64,000 bases of DNA from Marchantia polymorpha subsp. ruderalis (lineage: Eukaryota; Streptophyta; Marchantiopsida; Marchantiales; Marchantiaceae). The DNA lies in contig AP031351.1 of NCBI GenBank assembly GCA_037833965.1, positions 22,270,501-22,334,500 of the forward strand. Direction: 5' to 3'. Position numbers and translations under genes: made by a program. Of this stretch, positions 45,401-58,970 are shown one piece after another. Each line of letters begins with the position of its first letter. Within the stretch, counting starts at the first letter, position 1. Under the pieces are notes generated by a model that was given only the letters and a program-made list of their open reading frames with translations, searched no databases and was not told the DNA's origin.

Positions 45401-47759
45401 TTCAATTCATCAATTTGATCTTCTATGTAAATCAAAATAATTCATGCTATCTTTCAACATTGTATTAGCATTTGAACTATTGCAAATTTTGTATAAAATG
45501 TTTGGAAAAAAATTTTTACTGAATAATTGGTAAGACTTGCATCACCAACAACGCGACAACAGGTTTATGGACATTTAACATAGATAAGAAGAATAGGTAG
45601 GTTATGAAAATAAAATAAATTGATTGAAGTAGATTTCCAACAATCAAAACATGTATTTATATCGTTGCTGTTGAAGAATCGTAAGATCATGGATTCTGCT
45701 TCAACCATGCATTCAGAGGAGTTGCTTGCATTCATTATTTTATTCACATAAGTAAATTTAAAATTCTTCTTTTCATTTTTCGTATGAGTTATATTTTTCA
45801 CAACTGACGTATTTTTTTCCAATGAGCATAAGATTTTTACATTACTTTAGATAGTACAAAATCATATATATTTTAACTCGTGGTTATTATAGGTCCGGAC
45901 TCAAATATAGATATGAATATAAATTTCTCAATGTCAATTGATGTGAAACCAATTACTTTTGTATATTGCGTAGACTATTATTGAACCATGTATCCATTGG
46001 TGTTGTACATATATCACTCGTTGTGCAATCTGGTCAACAGATGATTCTCATAAGACTCTAGACTCTTTTATGTGTACATTTCTATAAGCATGAGGACAAA
46101 TGGTTGATAAATGCTCTTGCGTCCTAGCCCCTTCGTTATCCCTCGGTACCATCGATGCAAGACTCGATGTTGTCTTCCCATCCTCTCGTTTCCGTTATAT
46201 TCCTGGGTCCTATTTCGGACATTTTGGGAAACACAAACACGCAAACGGAGCACGAGGGGCAGCAGCAACCAGATGCAGGGTCCATTGACTCGCTCCGCTC
46301 GAGGATGCTATTGATCCACGGAGAGGACGATTAGCTGAATGTAAATTTACTCCTTTCATTTATATTAGAAGGAATTTGTGGCAATAAATATATTGTATAT
46401 CATCTTCAAATATATCATGTATATTTAATTTATAAAATATTACATAATAGAAATTTATATAATATATACAGTAATCCTATTATCTTATATTTTATATATT
46501 TAAAATTCAAAATTTTGACTCAAAGTTGGAACGTAAAGGCTGACAATTTGAGATTTTTTTTAAAACGATATATTTACCCACCGATATTCGATTGAAATAA
46601 ATTCCACCACATAGTTTGCGTTGGCTGTGTTGTTTATAAAATGCAATTTTTCTTAACTTTGTAAATAAACTACAAAGCTATGCCATGTTTTAGAGATTCG
46701 AAATTCAACTGTCACAAAAGTTATGAATTGTGATAGCTTGGCTACCAATTGAATTAAATTTTAAAACCTGTATCAAAGCCTCAGTTTTTCCGAGTGATAT
46801 AACAGAATTGATGGGAGGAATTCGTGAAATTTGACGAAAGTAAACTAAATGGCTAAGTTCATCGAATATTTAAACTACATCAGATAGCATGTTATAGGGT
46901 TAACGGTGGATTTTTACAACTTAAAAGTAGTGGACTGCTTATGCAACAACAACTGAAGCACATGTTTGTTTAGTTGACCTCTAGATGTAGGAAGGATATT
47001 TGCAAATAGCTTTGTCGGCTTTGTCAATTCTAAACTTCATGAAAGAACTGTAATTTGGTTGGAAACTCGCTCTAGACCGTAGAATATCAGCCGTAAATGT
47101 GATATAATGACGATCCAATGGATAAGTTCAAATTATCTGAAAATCGGGGATCCATGAGAGCTACAATCCGCATCCACAAGTGGGACATGGAGTACCGAAC
47201 GTCAGCCGACTACCACAGTGGAGATGAACGTGGTACACAAATGAACTGCAGGCGAGGAGCCTCGAACTTCGGTAATACTCCAGGATCTTCCAAGAACAGC
47301 CACACGCGCAAGGGATAAAGGATCCGGAAATGTCTGGAAATTTCCATCTGACGGCCACCACAGGCAGCAGATCTAGATCCGACGGCCGTGCTGAGTTTCA
47401 CCACGGTGAGAGAGCTCCGGCAGACGCGAACCGGGGCGTATCCACATCGAGACTGAGGCCGCGGAGCGGGTGATCACGGGTTACCCGGTCGGGCGGCGAG
47501 GGGATTAGGTTTGTCTGAGAGGGCGTGGTGCCATGGCCAGGCCGGAAAGAAGGTTCTCGAGCCCGGGCCCGAGCCTACAACCTGGAGCGTGTGCACCGCC
47601 CGTCGCTCCGCGCCTGGTAGATGAAGATCACCCCCCAACCCCCACTCTGATCTAGTGGATTATCCTTGTATCCTGCGAGCGCTTCTCCAAATCGTACAGG
47701 CCGCGCTTAATTCAGGACGGTCGAGCACGAGCACGAGCGCCTGATCGAGAGCTGGGACT
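42413..47759. other. Intergenic; AT-rich core, no supported gene
   Basis: 42.4-44.1 kb is moderate GC downstream of the WD40 gene, with no gene recognised. 44.4-46.1 kb and 46.3-47.0 kb are AT-rich, with an (AT)n run at about 45144-45166. 47.3-47.76 kb turns GC-rich and should contain the CPN60 promoter and 5'UTR. A small hairpin lies at 42866-42901, directly before a TAACCTAACCCTAACC stretch. Confidence 0.5.
42866..42901. repeat. 36-nt imperfect hairpin
   Basis: CTCGT and GTTAACGCAC pair with GTGCATTAAC and ACGAG around a TATC loop with one mismatch and a small bulge. Further CGTGCATTATCGTGCAT repeats follow within 45 bp. Role unknown. Confidence 0.6.
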
Positions 47760-50700
47760 ATGGCGTCCGCAGTGGGAAGCATGGCTGCAGTGAATGCCGC
47801 GGCTTCTTTGAAGCCCGTGGAAATCAGCGCTTCGAAGAGCGTGAAGAATGCTCAGTCTCTGGCCTCTTCTTCCGCGTTTTCTCGTCTCTCCTTCAACGAT
47901 GTGCACCGGAGGCAGAGCAGGAGTGCTGTCGCCCGCAAGGGTGCCGTCCGCACCAATGCCATGGCCAAGGAGCTGTATTTTAACAAGGACGGTTCCGCCA
48001 CGAAGAAAATGCAGGTACTTGACGAGGAGAAGCCGAGGAGGTTGAATTTCCTTGGCTCAGATTCTTTCTTGTGAGGGATGCCTCCAGTCTAGGGTGGGCT
48101 TGGGTTGAGTTTATTTTCGAATTTTGGACTGAATGGTGACCGTGAGTAGGAATCTCGTGTGAGAGTCAGTTCTTTCAAGCGGGGACCGAAATTTCACCCA
48201 TCCCGGGTCTCCGTCGGCTGATTGGCTGGTATTTATATTCTTGCAGGCCGGAGTGAACAAGCTGGCCGACCTCGTCGGTGTCACCCTTGGCCCTAAGGGT
48301 AGGAATGTTGTTCTTGAGAGCAAGTACGGGTCTCCCAAGATTGTGAACGACGGAGTGACTGTCGCGAAGGAGGTAAGTGAAATGAAGCACTCTCTTCCTT
48401 ATTACAGCTCAGCAAGTGCTCGTTATCTTTCCGAAATGAAAGGAATTTTAGATTCAATCGTTTTTGCGAGAAGACTGACACCTGGTGATGTCTTCGAAAT
48501 AGGTGTAATTCTCACAGAGCCGTGGGTTGTACGAGTTTCACTATGTCCGTGTTTACATTCGTTAGGTCCCGAGTCCCAGTTTTGACCACATTTTTCCTAA
48601 ATTCCTTCCTGTTTACCTGCCACCACTGTCTCTCATTGGGACTTCAAGCGCATTTTGTCTCGTTACCTTACTGGAATTCCGGCAGGTTGGAAATTTCATA
48701 GCGAATAGTTACTATGTTATTATCTGGCCTCCGTCTTTCGTAGTTCAGTTCTGTATACCCCTCGCGCCGCCCATGCTATGGGTTTTGGGTTTTGGGTGGG
48801 TTTGAGCCGTTTTCCTGCGATACCACTACGCAGGCTGCTCCTTATTATCCTCTGGGCCTGACTATATGCTAGTGTACCTTAAGGGAATCTTTTTCCCAAA
48901 ATGCTTCCAGGAGGATTGCAGTTCTTCTCCATGAAAGTGCAGGGTGATAGTGCGTGCCAGAAGCCTAATGTCCCTGCGGGTTTCTTTTCATCTAGGTGGA
49001 GCTTGAGGACCCCGTTGAAAACATCGGAGCGAAGTTGGTGAGACAAGCTGCTGCCAAGACCAATGACTTGGCCGGAGATGGAACAACAACATCTGTCGTG
49101 TTGGCTCAAGGTCTCATCGCAGAGGGTGTTAAGGTAATTTATTCAAGGCATTGCTTCTGTAGGGTGTCTAGAACTCGTATTCGTACACACAAGAGTAATT
49201 ATGCTGAGTGACGCTTCGAGTTTGTGTGCTGAACCGAAGACCTTTGTTTGTCCTGGTTCTGCTATGGACGAATATTGACGTTTTGCATCACTCCAGGTTG
49301 TCGCCGCAGGTGCCAACCCAATTCAGATCATTCGCGGAATTGACAAAACTATTGTTGCCCTTGTTCACGAGTTGAAGCTGCTGTCCAAGGAGGTAAGGAT
49401 TTATATTGTTCACCAAGTTGCCAGTTCGTTATCTTGTTCTATATGGGGTAAAATAATTTAGCCTGTTCACTGAGCCTGTCGCATTGACATTCAGGTCGAA
49501 GACAGTGAATTGGCTGATGTCGCCGCTGTCAGTGCCGGAAACAACGAAGAGGTCGGAGCTATGATCGCCGAGGCAATGAGCAAGGTCGGAAGGAAGGGTG
49601 TTGTCACCTTGGAAGAGGGGAAGAGTGCTGAGAACAGTCTGTATGTTGTCGAGGGAATGCAGTTCGAGAGAGGATACATCTCTCCCTACTTCGTAACTGA
49701 CCCAGAGAAGATGACCGTGGAATACGACAACTGCAAAGTGAGCTTCAAACTTCTCCGGGTTTCTTGTCTGCGGAGTTGATTGTGTTCGTTGTATCAGATA
49801 TCTTGTGCAGGAATCTAGTGAGTAGTGGACTAATCTAGTAGCAGCCTTAGTGTATGAAGTGGAAATTCGAAATCCCTTTAGCTGACATGGGTCTTGATGC
49901 CTCGTATGGTTGTTAACCGGTCTGTCTCTCATGCAGTTGTTGCTCGTCGACAAGAAGATCACTACTGCTCGCGACATGATTGGAATTCTGGAGGACGCCA
50001 TCCGCGGTGGATACCCTCTACTTATCATTGCTGAGGATATTGAGCAAGAAGCTTTGGCCACTCTTGTGGTGAACAAGCTTCGTGGGTCCTTGAAGGTCGC
50101 TGCCCTGAAGGCACCCGGGTTCGGAGAGCGCAAGAGCCAGTACCTGGACGACATTGCTTGCCTTACTGCAGGTCATTAACTTTCATATTTATAATCTCTT
50201 AGTCTGTGTCAGCTGCTCCTTGACGGATATGTTTAGTTTGAGCACATGCACTTAGTCGGCTTGATCACTCTTGCCTTTGTTGTACTAAAACTCATTAGTC
50301 AGTCTTGCTGACATAAAACGCTCAAACCATCACTGTTGTATCAGGAACTGTGGTCAGAGATGAGATTGGCCTGTCTTTGGACAAAGTTGGAAAGGAAGTG
50401 TTGGGGAACGCTGCCAGGGTTGAGCTCACCAAGGACTACACCACCATAGTCGGTGATGGGACTACCCAAGACGCCGTCAGCAAGAGAGTTGTTCAAATTC
50501 GAAACTTGATCGATGTAAGGGCCTGTCGGTTTACACCGTGTCGGAACGTGGATGTTGTGGATTTCTCTAGTCTTATGCTCTGCATGTATACGCGCTCACG
50601 GCTTTCTCCCCAAAGTTGCATACAGTAGAGTCCCTAATGTGTTCGATTGGAACAGAACGCCGAGCAAGAGTACGAGAAGGAGAAGTTGAACGAGAGGATC

Positions 50701-52055
50701 GCAAAGCTTTCGGGAGGAGTTGCCATTATTCAAGTAAGTTCTCGCACTTTTACTCGTCATAATTGTTATCCAAATTCTTGTAATGCCCCTTACATTGGGA
50801 TTTATACCGTACCAAAGTGTTCTTATCCCAGAAAGCATCGGGGCTCCTGCACTTGATTATGAAAGGCTTATTTGGGTTGTCGAGTGAGGACTATCCCTTG
50901 CTTACCACGCTCTTTTTGTTCAGGTTGGCGCCCAAACAGAAACCGAGCTCAAGGAGAAGAAGCTTAGGGTTGAGGATGCTCTCAATGCAACGAAGGTAAA
51001 TTTTGAATATATTGTTTGGTTTTCTCCCATGTTATTCAGTTTCTGTTTGAAACATATGTCGGGAGAACTGTTATAGAACATCTATTTTGGGAAATCGCGC
51101 AGGCCGCTGTTGAAGAAGGCATCGTCGTCGGAGGAGGATCAACTCTCTTGAGACTAGCTGCGAAGGTCGATGCTATCAAGGCAACCCTTGAGAACGATGA
51201 GCAAAAGGTTTGTGTTTGTCTACTCTCGGTGGATTCAGTTTCAATAAATGAAGTTGAGATAACAAGATCCTGCTTCTTTTTTAGAACTGACCTCATGTCT
51301 TTTCTGAATAGGTCGGTGCCGATATTGTGAAACGCGCTTTGAGCTATCCTTTGAAGCTTATCGCCAAGAATGCAGGAGTTAACGGAAGCGTCGTGGTGGA
51401 GAAGGTGAGATTTTAAGAATTGTGCTGTCTCGTGTTACAAGGTTCGAAGCATCTGTTGAAGGTGACGTTTCTGCTCGGTTGTACTGAACGCAAGAACTTG
51501 AAATGTGTAGGTTTTGTCGAATGACAACCCTAACTGGGGATACAATGCCGCCACCGGTGTATATGAGGATCTGATGGCCGCAGGAATTATCGACCCATCT
51601 AAGGTTTGTTGCTTTTGTCGCACTGTATCTCTAACAGGAGAAAAGTCTGTGTTTTCGCTGACTTTTGTTTTGTATATTTGTTGGGACTTGTTTGACTTGG
51701 ATTGCATTGGGTCTGAACATTGTAGTTGCTCGGGGCCCAGTCATAACCCGCTTTGAAATTGTCGTACAGGTCGTAAGGTGCTGCCTCGAAAATGCCTCAT
51801 CGGTTGCGAAGACCTTCTTGACATCGGATGTCGTTGTCGTGGAGATCAAAGAGCCGGAACCCGCGCAACCAGCAAACCCTATGGATAACTCAGGTAAAAG
51901 CGATCATTGATTTGAAGTCTTTTGTTGGTGCTGTTTTGTTGATGCACTGTAAAGTACTAAAGTGCGAATAATAATTGCCCCTAATGATGAGTTTTTATTA
52001 TCGACACTTGAATTGTCTGACACATCAAGTTTTTGGTGCAGGTTACGGATATTGA
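47760..52055 (+). CDS. CPN60B: Chaperonin 60 subunit beta, chloroplast
   Basis: Plastid GroEL-type chaperonin that folds Rubisco and other stromal proteins as part of a Cpn60 alpha/beta tetradecamer. Fourteen exons: 47760-48014, 48247-48372, 48996-49133, 49297-49392, 49495-49737, 49937-50171, 50345-50514, 50656-50733, 50924-50995, 51103-51207, 51312-51404, 51511-51603, 51770-51893, 52042-52055. They total 613 codons plus stop, close to the roughly 600 aa of higher-plant beta subunits. The N-terminus ([20 protein letters not shown], then Ser/Arg-rich to about residue 66) is a transit peptide. The mature part shows [59 protein letters not shown] and GYNAATG, ending PMDNSGYGY, the diagnostic beta tail encoded by a tiny last exon. 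IACLTAGTVV at the exon 6/7 join differs slightly from the common AILTG form. Confidence 0.96.
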
Positions 52056-54769
52056 GCACAGTAGCTAAGGAAGTCAGACGATACGAATTCGCCATTAGAA
52101 AGATGAGTGAGATAAATGCTGGGTTTTTGCTCCCGATGTTATATGTTAGCAAATTGCGGAATTTAGTGAGCCAAAATTGAGGTATTGATATCCTGAAGTT
52201 AGCAGCAATATCTCTTTTGGTAACAATTGATGAGCTGTAGATGGAGTCATCAATGATTTAACATAGGATGGGTTGGACATGTCCATCCCAAAGTTGTAGA
52301 ATTACCTGTTGAATAAAGTACACAATCTAAAGATTGGAATCAAAGATGGCGCATACACCTATATTTACGTGATATATTGGCCTTTTAATTTAAGTGTCAT
52401 GTTCCAAATCCAGGGTGAAACTCATTTCGTAGTCCTCAAAATCTGTGTCGTGTTTAAGAGATTAGGCATTCACACGGAAGCAATTACTCTCCTGGAGAAT
52501 GTACCAAAATATAACCGAACTCCTCCTGAAACGTGACATACATGCATCCGAGTTTCTTTCCGTTGAGAAAAAACAATTGAAGGTGAGGATGACGTATATA
52601 GGATGTGTAAAGACTGAGAAAGACTGTTTTTCTACCAATCCCCAGAGTGCGTACTGTACGATTGATGTAATGTCCATGGCATAGGAATAGATCATGTCCC
52701 GAGCTAGAGAAATCCTCTAATATGTGCGGAGAAGAAGCATTTAGCGTTGTTTCCAAATTATGTACTAGGAAACATCAATCTCTCTGCTCTGGAAATCTGT
52801 TGCCTACAAGTATTGGAAAAGCAATCTACATTTGGTGACAGCAGACACTCGCATGTTAGGTTTTGCATAAAGTCACATCTTCATAATATAGCCCACATCA
52901 TTTATTTACAATAATAATCTTCAGAATACAGTGACGGTGTGTCGTTGGTGGGTGTTATAGTGTAAAATGATAACTAATCGATACAATACATGGGTCCCAG
53001 TAAACTATTAATGATAGAATCTTAATAAGCAATTTGTTTTCTGATGGAGTTCCCTCAAGTAATTTTCGTTCACTGAACGAATGGAGCCCAATCACCTTGA
53101 TACTAGCACCGTTTACAGTGCTAGTATGTAACTATGAGCAATGTATTATGATGACAAAAATTTAACAGATTGTGTATATATGTTCATGTAAACAGAAAGC
53201 TATTGTGGAATTCTTAGTATCAATATGAACTTGAAAAAAATTAATAGTGATTATATGTCCAAAGTTTTTTAGCATTATGTTTTCTTTTGGGAAAATGATT
53301 GTAACAAATAAGTTGTTTCAAACCTTCTCTTAAACTCTCTTATTATAATATTATCTGATTATAGATTTGAAATCTCATTTAAATTTATTTCAAATTTCTT
53401 AAAATAATGAATCAAATTTTTCATAATTTCTATAGAAGTAAATGATAAAAAAATATAATTTAATTATAAAAAATTTCAAATCTAAGATTTAATAAATTCA
53501 CAATGATCAATTTACTTTTTACTTGATTTCTTAATACTTTCTTCAACATTCATTGCTTAAGAAATTGTATTTTTTGTCAAATAGCTCATAAAAAATACTT
53601 GTATTGATAATTCTATAATATATTCCAAAAACTTAACAGTTTTAGGATTTGAAAAATATTTTAATATCATGTCAACTATTTATTTTCAATAATTATTTTC
53701 TATCATAATTTCCAATTAAAACTGAATGAAATATTTTTAAATAATTTATAAAAAATAAAAATAATATATTGCAATATGCATTAATTTAGCTTACAATATG
53801 TATGTTAAACATGATTTGCTAATGTATTATATAAGCTTCCCCATACTTGTATATTGAGGATTCTTTTATGGAAAGCATTCAGTTGTGAATTGATGTCTTA
53901 TACATTATTGTTTGAGTTAAACTACATATCTTACTTTCAATTTTTTTGAATTTCAACTTAGACTTTTCAATATTTAAAATTTATTCTTCACAACCATTGA
54001 AAGTTATATGAACAATACATTTCTTGTGCGAAAAGATATCATTGTATTTAGTTTTAATTTCAATGTAGAGTTTTAAATTTTGAAATATAATATAAAAATA
54101 AAAATCATGTGAAAAAAGTAAAGATCAATAAAAATTTCATATTCAAAAATATAAAAATATAATATTTTAGAAGAAATATCACATATGCATATGTACATAC
54201 ATGTATAAAAACTTTTACGTTAAGATATGTAATACAAGAGTAATTTTTATATTCTGTGTTAACTTAACATCTTATACACAATGTATCATAAATTTCTAAA
54301 TCAACTTCATCCAAACCATGTAATGAACTCTTATACTTTATCATCCAAAAGTACAAGTACAATTATTATCGTGTTTATAAAATGATGACCAACATAAGCT
54401 TTATCTTGATAGTAGATTACCTTGGAAATAGATTTGCTCCTGTTTTAACTCTTGTTGATGATGAAGATGTGCAAAAATTGAATTAAGTGTAGACAATCTA
54501 AGCTTCAATTGAAAATAGAATTGGAAAATCTATTTGAAAAAAACTGAAATTGAAAAGTGGAGGCAAAGCGAAATTTGATTATTAGTGCAATCTTTATTTA
54601 ACAAGAAAATACTCAAGCGAATTCAAAGTTAAAGTTTATTTCAAAAAAGTACAGTTAAGTGAAGATCAAATATGTTAATATTCATTTAACCAAGGTGGTT
54701 GAAAAGCTTGATGCTAAGTATTATGACTTGCTTGAAGATGGTTTATGATGCTAGATGTTTGAATTCACA
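52056..54769. other. Intergenic, becoming AT-rich; no supported gene
   Basis: 3' flank of CPN60 followed by AT-rich DNA. Only short open frames occur, for example overlapping opposite-strand frames around 52460-52756. Possible gag-region remnants of the copia element may lie at 54.4-54.77 kb, but I cannot align them. Confidence 0.5.
53100..53127. repeat. Perfect 10-bp stem-loop downstream of CPN60
   Basis: ATACTAGCAC and GTGCTAGTAT flank an 8-nt loop (CGTTTACA). It lies 1.05 kb after the CPN60 stop, probably outside the transcript. Role unknown. Confidence 0.6.
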
Positions 54770-56770
54770 TGGAGAAGTATCAACTTTGTAAGATTGAGGT
54801 TATTGGATGTGTTAAGATTCAAATGTTTTGAATCTTAACACATGATGAAGTCTTATATACATTGATTCAAGTCAAATTTATACCTGATATGAAAATAAAA
54901 TTTATTTTTTTGTTGAAATGTTAGATTCAAAATGGAGCTTCAGATTAGGAACGCTTGAGATAAAAATACATGATTAGTTTATGTTAAAGGTAACAAACAT
55001 AAAATTTCAATAGTTGTTGTACTGCATTAGCTTATGTGATGAGATCATTTATACTAAATCTTGAATTGAAATTTATTATGTATGACATTTTAAGCTATAA
55101 TACTCCTTGATGATAGGAACTTGTTACATAGATAAAGTTGATTCAAAGTTTTGTGAACAATGTGTTGGAGTAAAATATGATAGATAAGATCTTGATGTTA
55201 AAATTCACAATTCTAATTTATTATTTGAGTATGTATATAATGAAGTGTGTTGACAAAAAATAACAAAAATCTCACGTTTTCAAAAGTTGTATCATTTTGT
55301 TGTTGTTGATGATTATTCAAGGTTTGTGTGAGTTTATTTTCTCACACAAAAGTATGAGGTCTTTACAACTTCTAAAAGTTGGAAAGTACAAGTTGAGACT
55401 TAGATTGAATTTTCAATAGTACAATTTTAAAATTTAACTTAAACTTTGATTGTACAGTCTCTTTTGTCGTAGTAAAGAAAAATATGATCCGGTAGAATCT
55501 ATATCCAAGATGTTTCATATTCTTGAATATGCTAGTGATGTGAAAATGTATATGCTAGAAGATACTATAGCTTTCATTATTATTGTGATATTTTTTCAAT
55601 CAATCAAAATCATTGAAAGAGTAGATGAATTTTCACACTTCATGTATTAACATGCACAAATCTTCATTCAAGATCATTGAATAGATTGATCATTATGTGA
55701 TTACTTATGAAATATACGGTGAAATTTGTATATAGATGAAGTGAATTCATGAAGAGCAAAAATAATATGAGGAGATTATTGTTGATGAATCTCAAATATT
55801 TGCACTAGATGATAGAGTTAAATCAAAATTATCTACCAAAATATCATCAAATTGAATTAAAAAGGTATGAATTACATATTGATTCATCTATTTTCGAAAA
55901 TTGTGATATTAATGTTGAATTAGTTGATATTATTGCGTTGATTTAGAAAAATTAAAACCTTTTTCTTATAGAAAAGCTCAAAAAAATATCAATAAGCATG
56001 CTAGAAGTATTGCTAGATAGAGTGAGATGCAATTGCTAATAGACAACAAGACCTAGGAGTAAGTGGAACTTCCAAAAAAATCAAGGTTTGAATTATTGCA
56101 AGATGTACAAGCCAAATTTAATCCAATAGATGATGAGAGAAAAATTTTCAAAGTCAATCGGTGGTTAGAGATTCACAAAATAGTATTGTGTGAATTACAG
56201 TAAGTTTTTTTTATTTGTAGTAAAATATGCTCCAACTTCTGTACTATGTGCAATTTTTGCATTATATAATATTTTTATGAATTAGATGTATGTAGGTAAA
56301 AAAATTATCTATGGTTTTTCAAATTGAAATTTTGAATCAATTTTTTTCAAATTTCATTAAGAATAATGAATTGATTCTGAAAAAAAAATTAAAGAGAAAT
56401 TAGTTTGTAGATTGATGTTTTTATTATATGAATTGAAACAAGCTCATAAAATGCAAGGTTTCATGAGTTTATGAAAACACAAAATTTTTTACGGAGTGGA
56501 TATGATACATTTTTTAAATTAAAAAATAAAATTAAAAATGAGATGTTAAATTTCATTATTCTATTTTTTCACAAGATGACATGCTCATTTTGACACAAAA
56601 TTGATACTTTGTTGAAACAAGCAAGAATGAGCTTAAATTTTCACTTAAAATGAAGGATTTAGAAAAATCCAAAAGTACATTAGGGAAGAATATTCATAGA
56701 GATTCAAAAAAAAATTATATTTGAATTAAGACAAGTACGTTCAATGTGTGTTTGATAATTTTAATACGAC
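54770..56770 (+). mobile_element. Decayed Ty1/copia retrotransposon pol relic
   Basis: Broken forward-strand translation follows the copia pol order. About 54795: a VIGCVKIQMF segment (after protease). About 54875: VKFIPDMK then EMLDSKWSFRLGT (GAG-pre-integrase). About 55145: KFCEQCV and VVDDYSRFV-(stop)-VYFLT near 55300 (integrase core). About 56205: VVKYAPTSVLCAI (reverse transcriptase N-part). About 56420: LLYELKQAHK, matching the SLYGLKQAP region. About 56575: DDMLIL (from YVDDM), then LKMKDLEKSKSTLGKNIHRD and a KYVQCVFDNFN-like stretch at about 56750. Stops and frameshifts are frequent, so it is inactive. No LTRs or gag identified. The order matches Ty1/copia (integrase before RT), not gypsy. 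Confidence 0.85.
54807..54843. repeat. 17-bp perfect inverted repeat inside the copia relic
   Basis: ATGTGTTAAGATTCAAA (54807-54823) and its exact reverse complement (54827-54843) are separated by only TGT. It sits within the decayed protease/pre-integrase portion of the copia relic. Confidence 0.85.
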
Positions 56771-56869
56771 AGATTATAAAGAAGTTTGAATTGTTTGTTA
56801 GCTCACTTTTGATTTTTTGTACTTTAGTGTCAAGTTGATGACTTTAAGATGACTAGGTAGGGCTAAAAG

Positions 56870-57425
56870 TTAAAGGTTTGGCTATAGTATAAGGTAAAGA
56901 TAGAGCTAAATGGGTTACTCGTTAATTACCGGTTAACCCTCGTACCAGGAAAAACAAAAATTACCCAAAAAAATCTCTCTCAGAATTACTCAAAGATAAT
57001 TATGCACATTCTTCCTGAAGACGTCATCTAGAAAACAGCAATGCAGGTTTAAGCAATGCATGTAATTCCGACCGCAATCGTTGTTCTGCATAATCTCGTG
57101 AAAGCACGAAGTGTAAAAGCTCGGGGTTGCAATATTAGTTGCAGTAATCTTGTGGGCTCTCCATTCAAGGTTAGTAGCTGAAAGGAATAAACGGGTAAAT
57201 TACCCTATTACCTCTTAACTTATACCCTAAAAGGTAGATTTACAGGGTCACCCTGAGGTAAAGGTAACTTTTAAACCTTCAAGAACCTTTACAAGGTAAT
57301 AGGGTAATTACCATGAGGTAGAAATAAAAGGTAAAGGTAGACAATGATGGCATGAGTAATGTAAAAGGAAGGGTAAAGGTAAAGGCCCATTCCTTACCCT
57401 GGTTACCTTTTACGTTACCTTGCCT
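56870..57425. repeat. GGTAA/TTACC-rich foldback tract
   Basis: About 550 bp packed with GGTAA and its complement TTACC, often as GGTAAAGGTAAAGG or TACCCTATTACC. One pair is clear: ATTACCCTATTACCT-like sequence near 57196-57213 against AGGTAATAGGGTAATTACC near 57292-57312. The outer edges (AGGTAGGGCT near 56854 and AGGCCTACCT near 57431) are loosely complementary. Either a MITE-like element or an expanded simple motif; no coding capacity. Confidence 0.55.
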
Positions 57426-57431
57426 TGCTGA

Positions 57432-58970
57432 GGCCTACCTGTATCTATGCATTCATGTGTTACCAGGAGTGAATAAGTTTTGACTTTCCTCGTGGTGAAT
57501 GACGCCACATCTTCTTTTCAAGCTCTTAGAACTGCGTGAAATCCATACTTTTATCACAAGTTGGTAACTTGATTTGTAACAACTTCAACATGTTTAAAGA
57601 AATATTTTTAAGTATCCATTTGAAGTGCAATCTCCCCTTTCATAATTCTTAGCAGAGACACAATCAATTTTGAGAAAGCGTGCAATTTCCATAGATACAT
57701 CTAATAAAATCTTGAGATAGATTCTTGAGAACATCTTACATCTCATTCATGATTTGAAGATAGTTAGGGAAGAATACAGCGTAAGGGGCATATCTTCATT
57801 CCACTGGTGTTAAAATTGCACAGAGCTTCTGGACTACAAACGTCCTCGGGATTCTAATGACAGCCGACCCTAGTCTTCTTCCATCCGATAATTCAGACAA
57901 CATCACATTAAAGCGTGCTTTGGTCTATGATGTTGAGAGAAGAATAATTTAATGGAGGAAGGTAATTAAAACAATCCTGAAACCACTCCGGGCTATGTGC
58001 ATGAAAGAGACAAAAGGAAAAATACTTAATTCTATGTTTAGACGTGTGTGGAGAAAACATCAGAGGCGAGGATGAAGACTCCGAATTATCATGAGAAAAT
58101 GTCCCATCCTGTTTAGTCTATACTGGCGTAATTCGACTTTTGCTCTGTGGCTGAGATGATGTGTTTTCAAAAGGCTTTTTATTCCCATGCCTTTTCATTC
58201 TTATACTTCAGGAGTTTGACCAGCCCATTGACTCTGACCAATCCATATTCTATCCTCCCTATTAAGTTGCATGCGTGTCGTGGAACCATTACTAAACATC
58301 ATAAGATACAAGCTCATTCGTTCTAAAACCAGATTCAATGCTACATGTTCCTGTCGAGCCAGACGGCTCGTAAAATACGTTGAGGTAGAGAATGCTAGTC
58401 TTCCTAAACGTCACGTTTCCTAATAATGTGTCGAAGTCAGAAGTTTGAGGAGCTTGCTGCTAAATACCCTCAAGGCAAAAGAAAAGTGCTTTGGTCGTAC
58501 AGCGAGAAATATACCACTTTGTCCGAGGTGAAAATAATTGAGCCACATCCGGACTGCTTGTACAACATTAAGCTCGGACCAGGAACAAAATCCAGTACTC
58601 GCAAAGAAAGATGAAACAAGATTGTCAGCTTGTCAATGCTGTAAAGCATGGAGTATCCATCGACTCCGGCTTGAAGGAGCAGCTTCCATAATATATGAAC
58701 ATGAGTGGTTGTCTTATAGCATTCTTCCGCTCAAGAACAACCATGGAGCTCACGGGTCCAGTTTTTAAACACCGATTGGTTTTTAAACCCTGAACACTCA
58801 AGAGGCTCCCGGGTACAGCATCTGCTGATGTCCAAGCCTTGGCCTTACAATGTAAAGACCACATATATACCAGAGCATTCTTTCCGTAGAGTCCGACCGA
58901 GAGCGAAGGCACCCCAATGTTGGGGAAATGAAGCTACATGAAGATATTCCTCCACCTATGCCACCTCAAT
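57432..58970. other. Intergenic, no supported gene
   Basis: Contains a 62-codon ATG-started plus-strand open frame at 58426-58614 (starting MCRSQKFEELAAKYPQGKRK) that I do not recognise. The right part is presumably the 3'UTR of the PPR gene on the minus strand. Nothing else is supportable. Confidence 0.4.
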
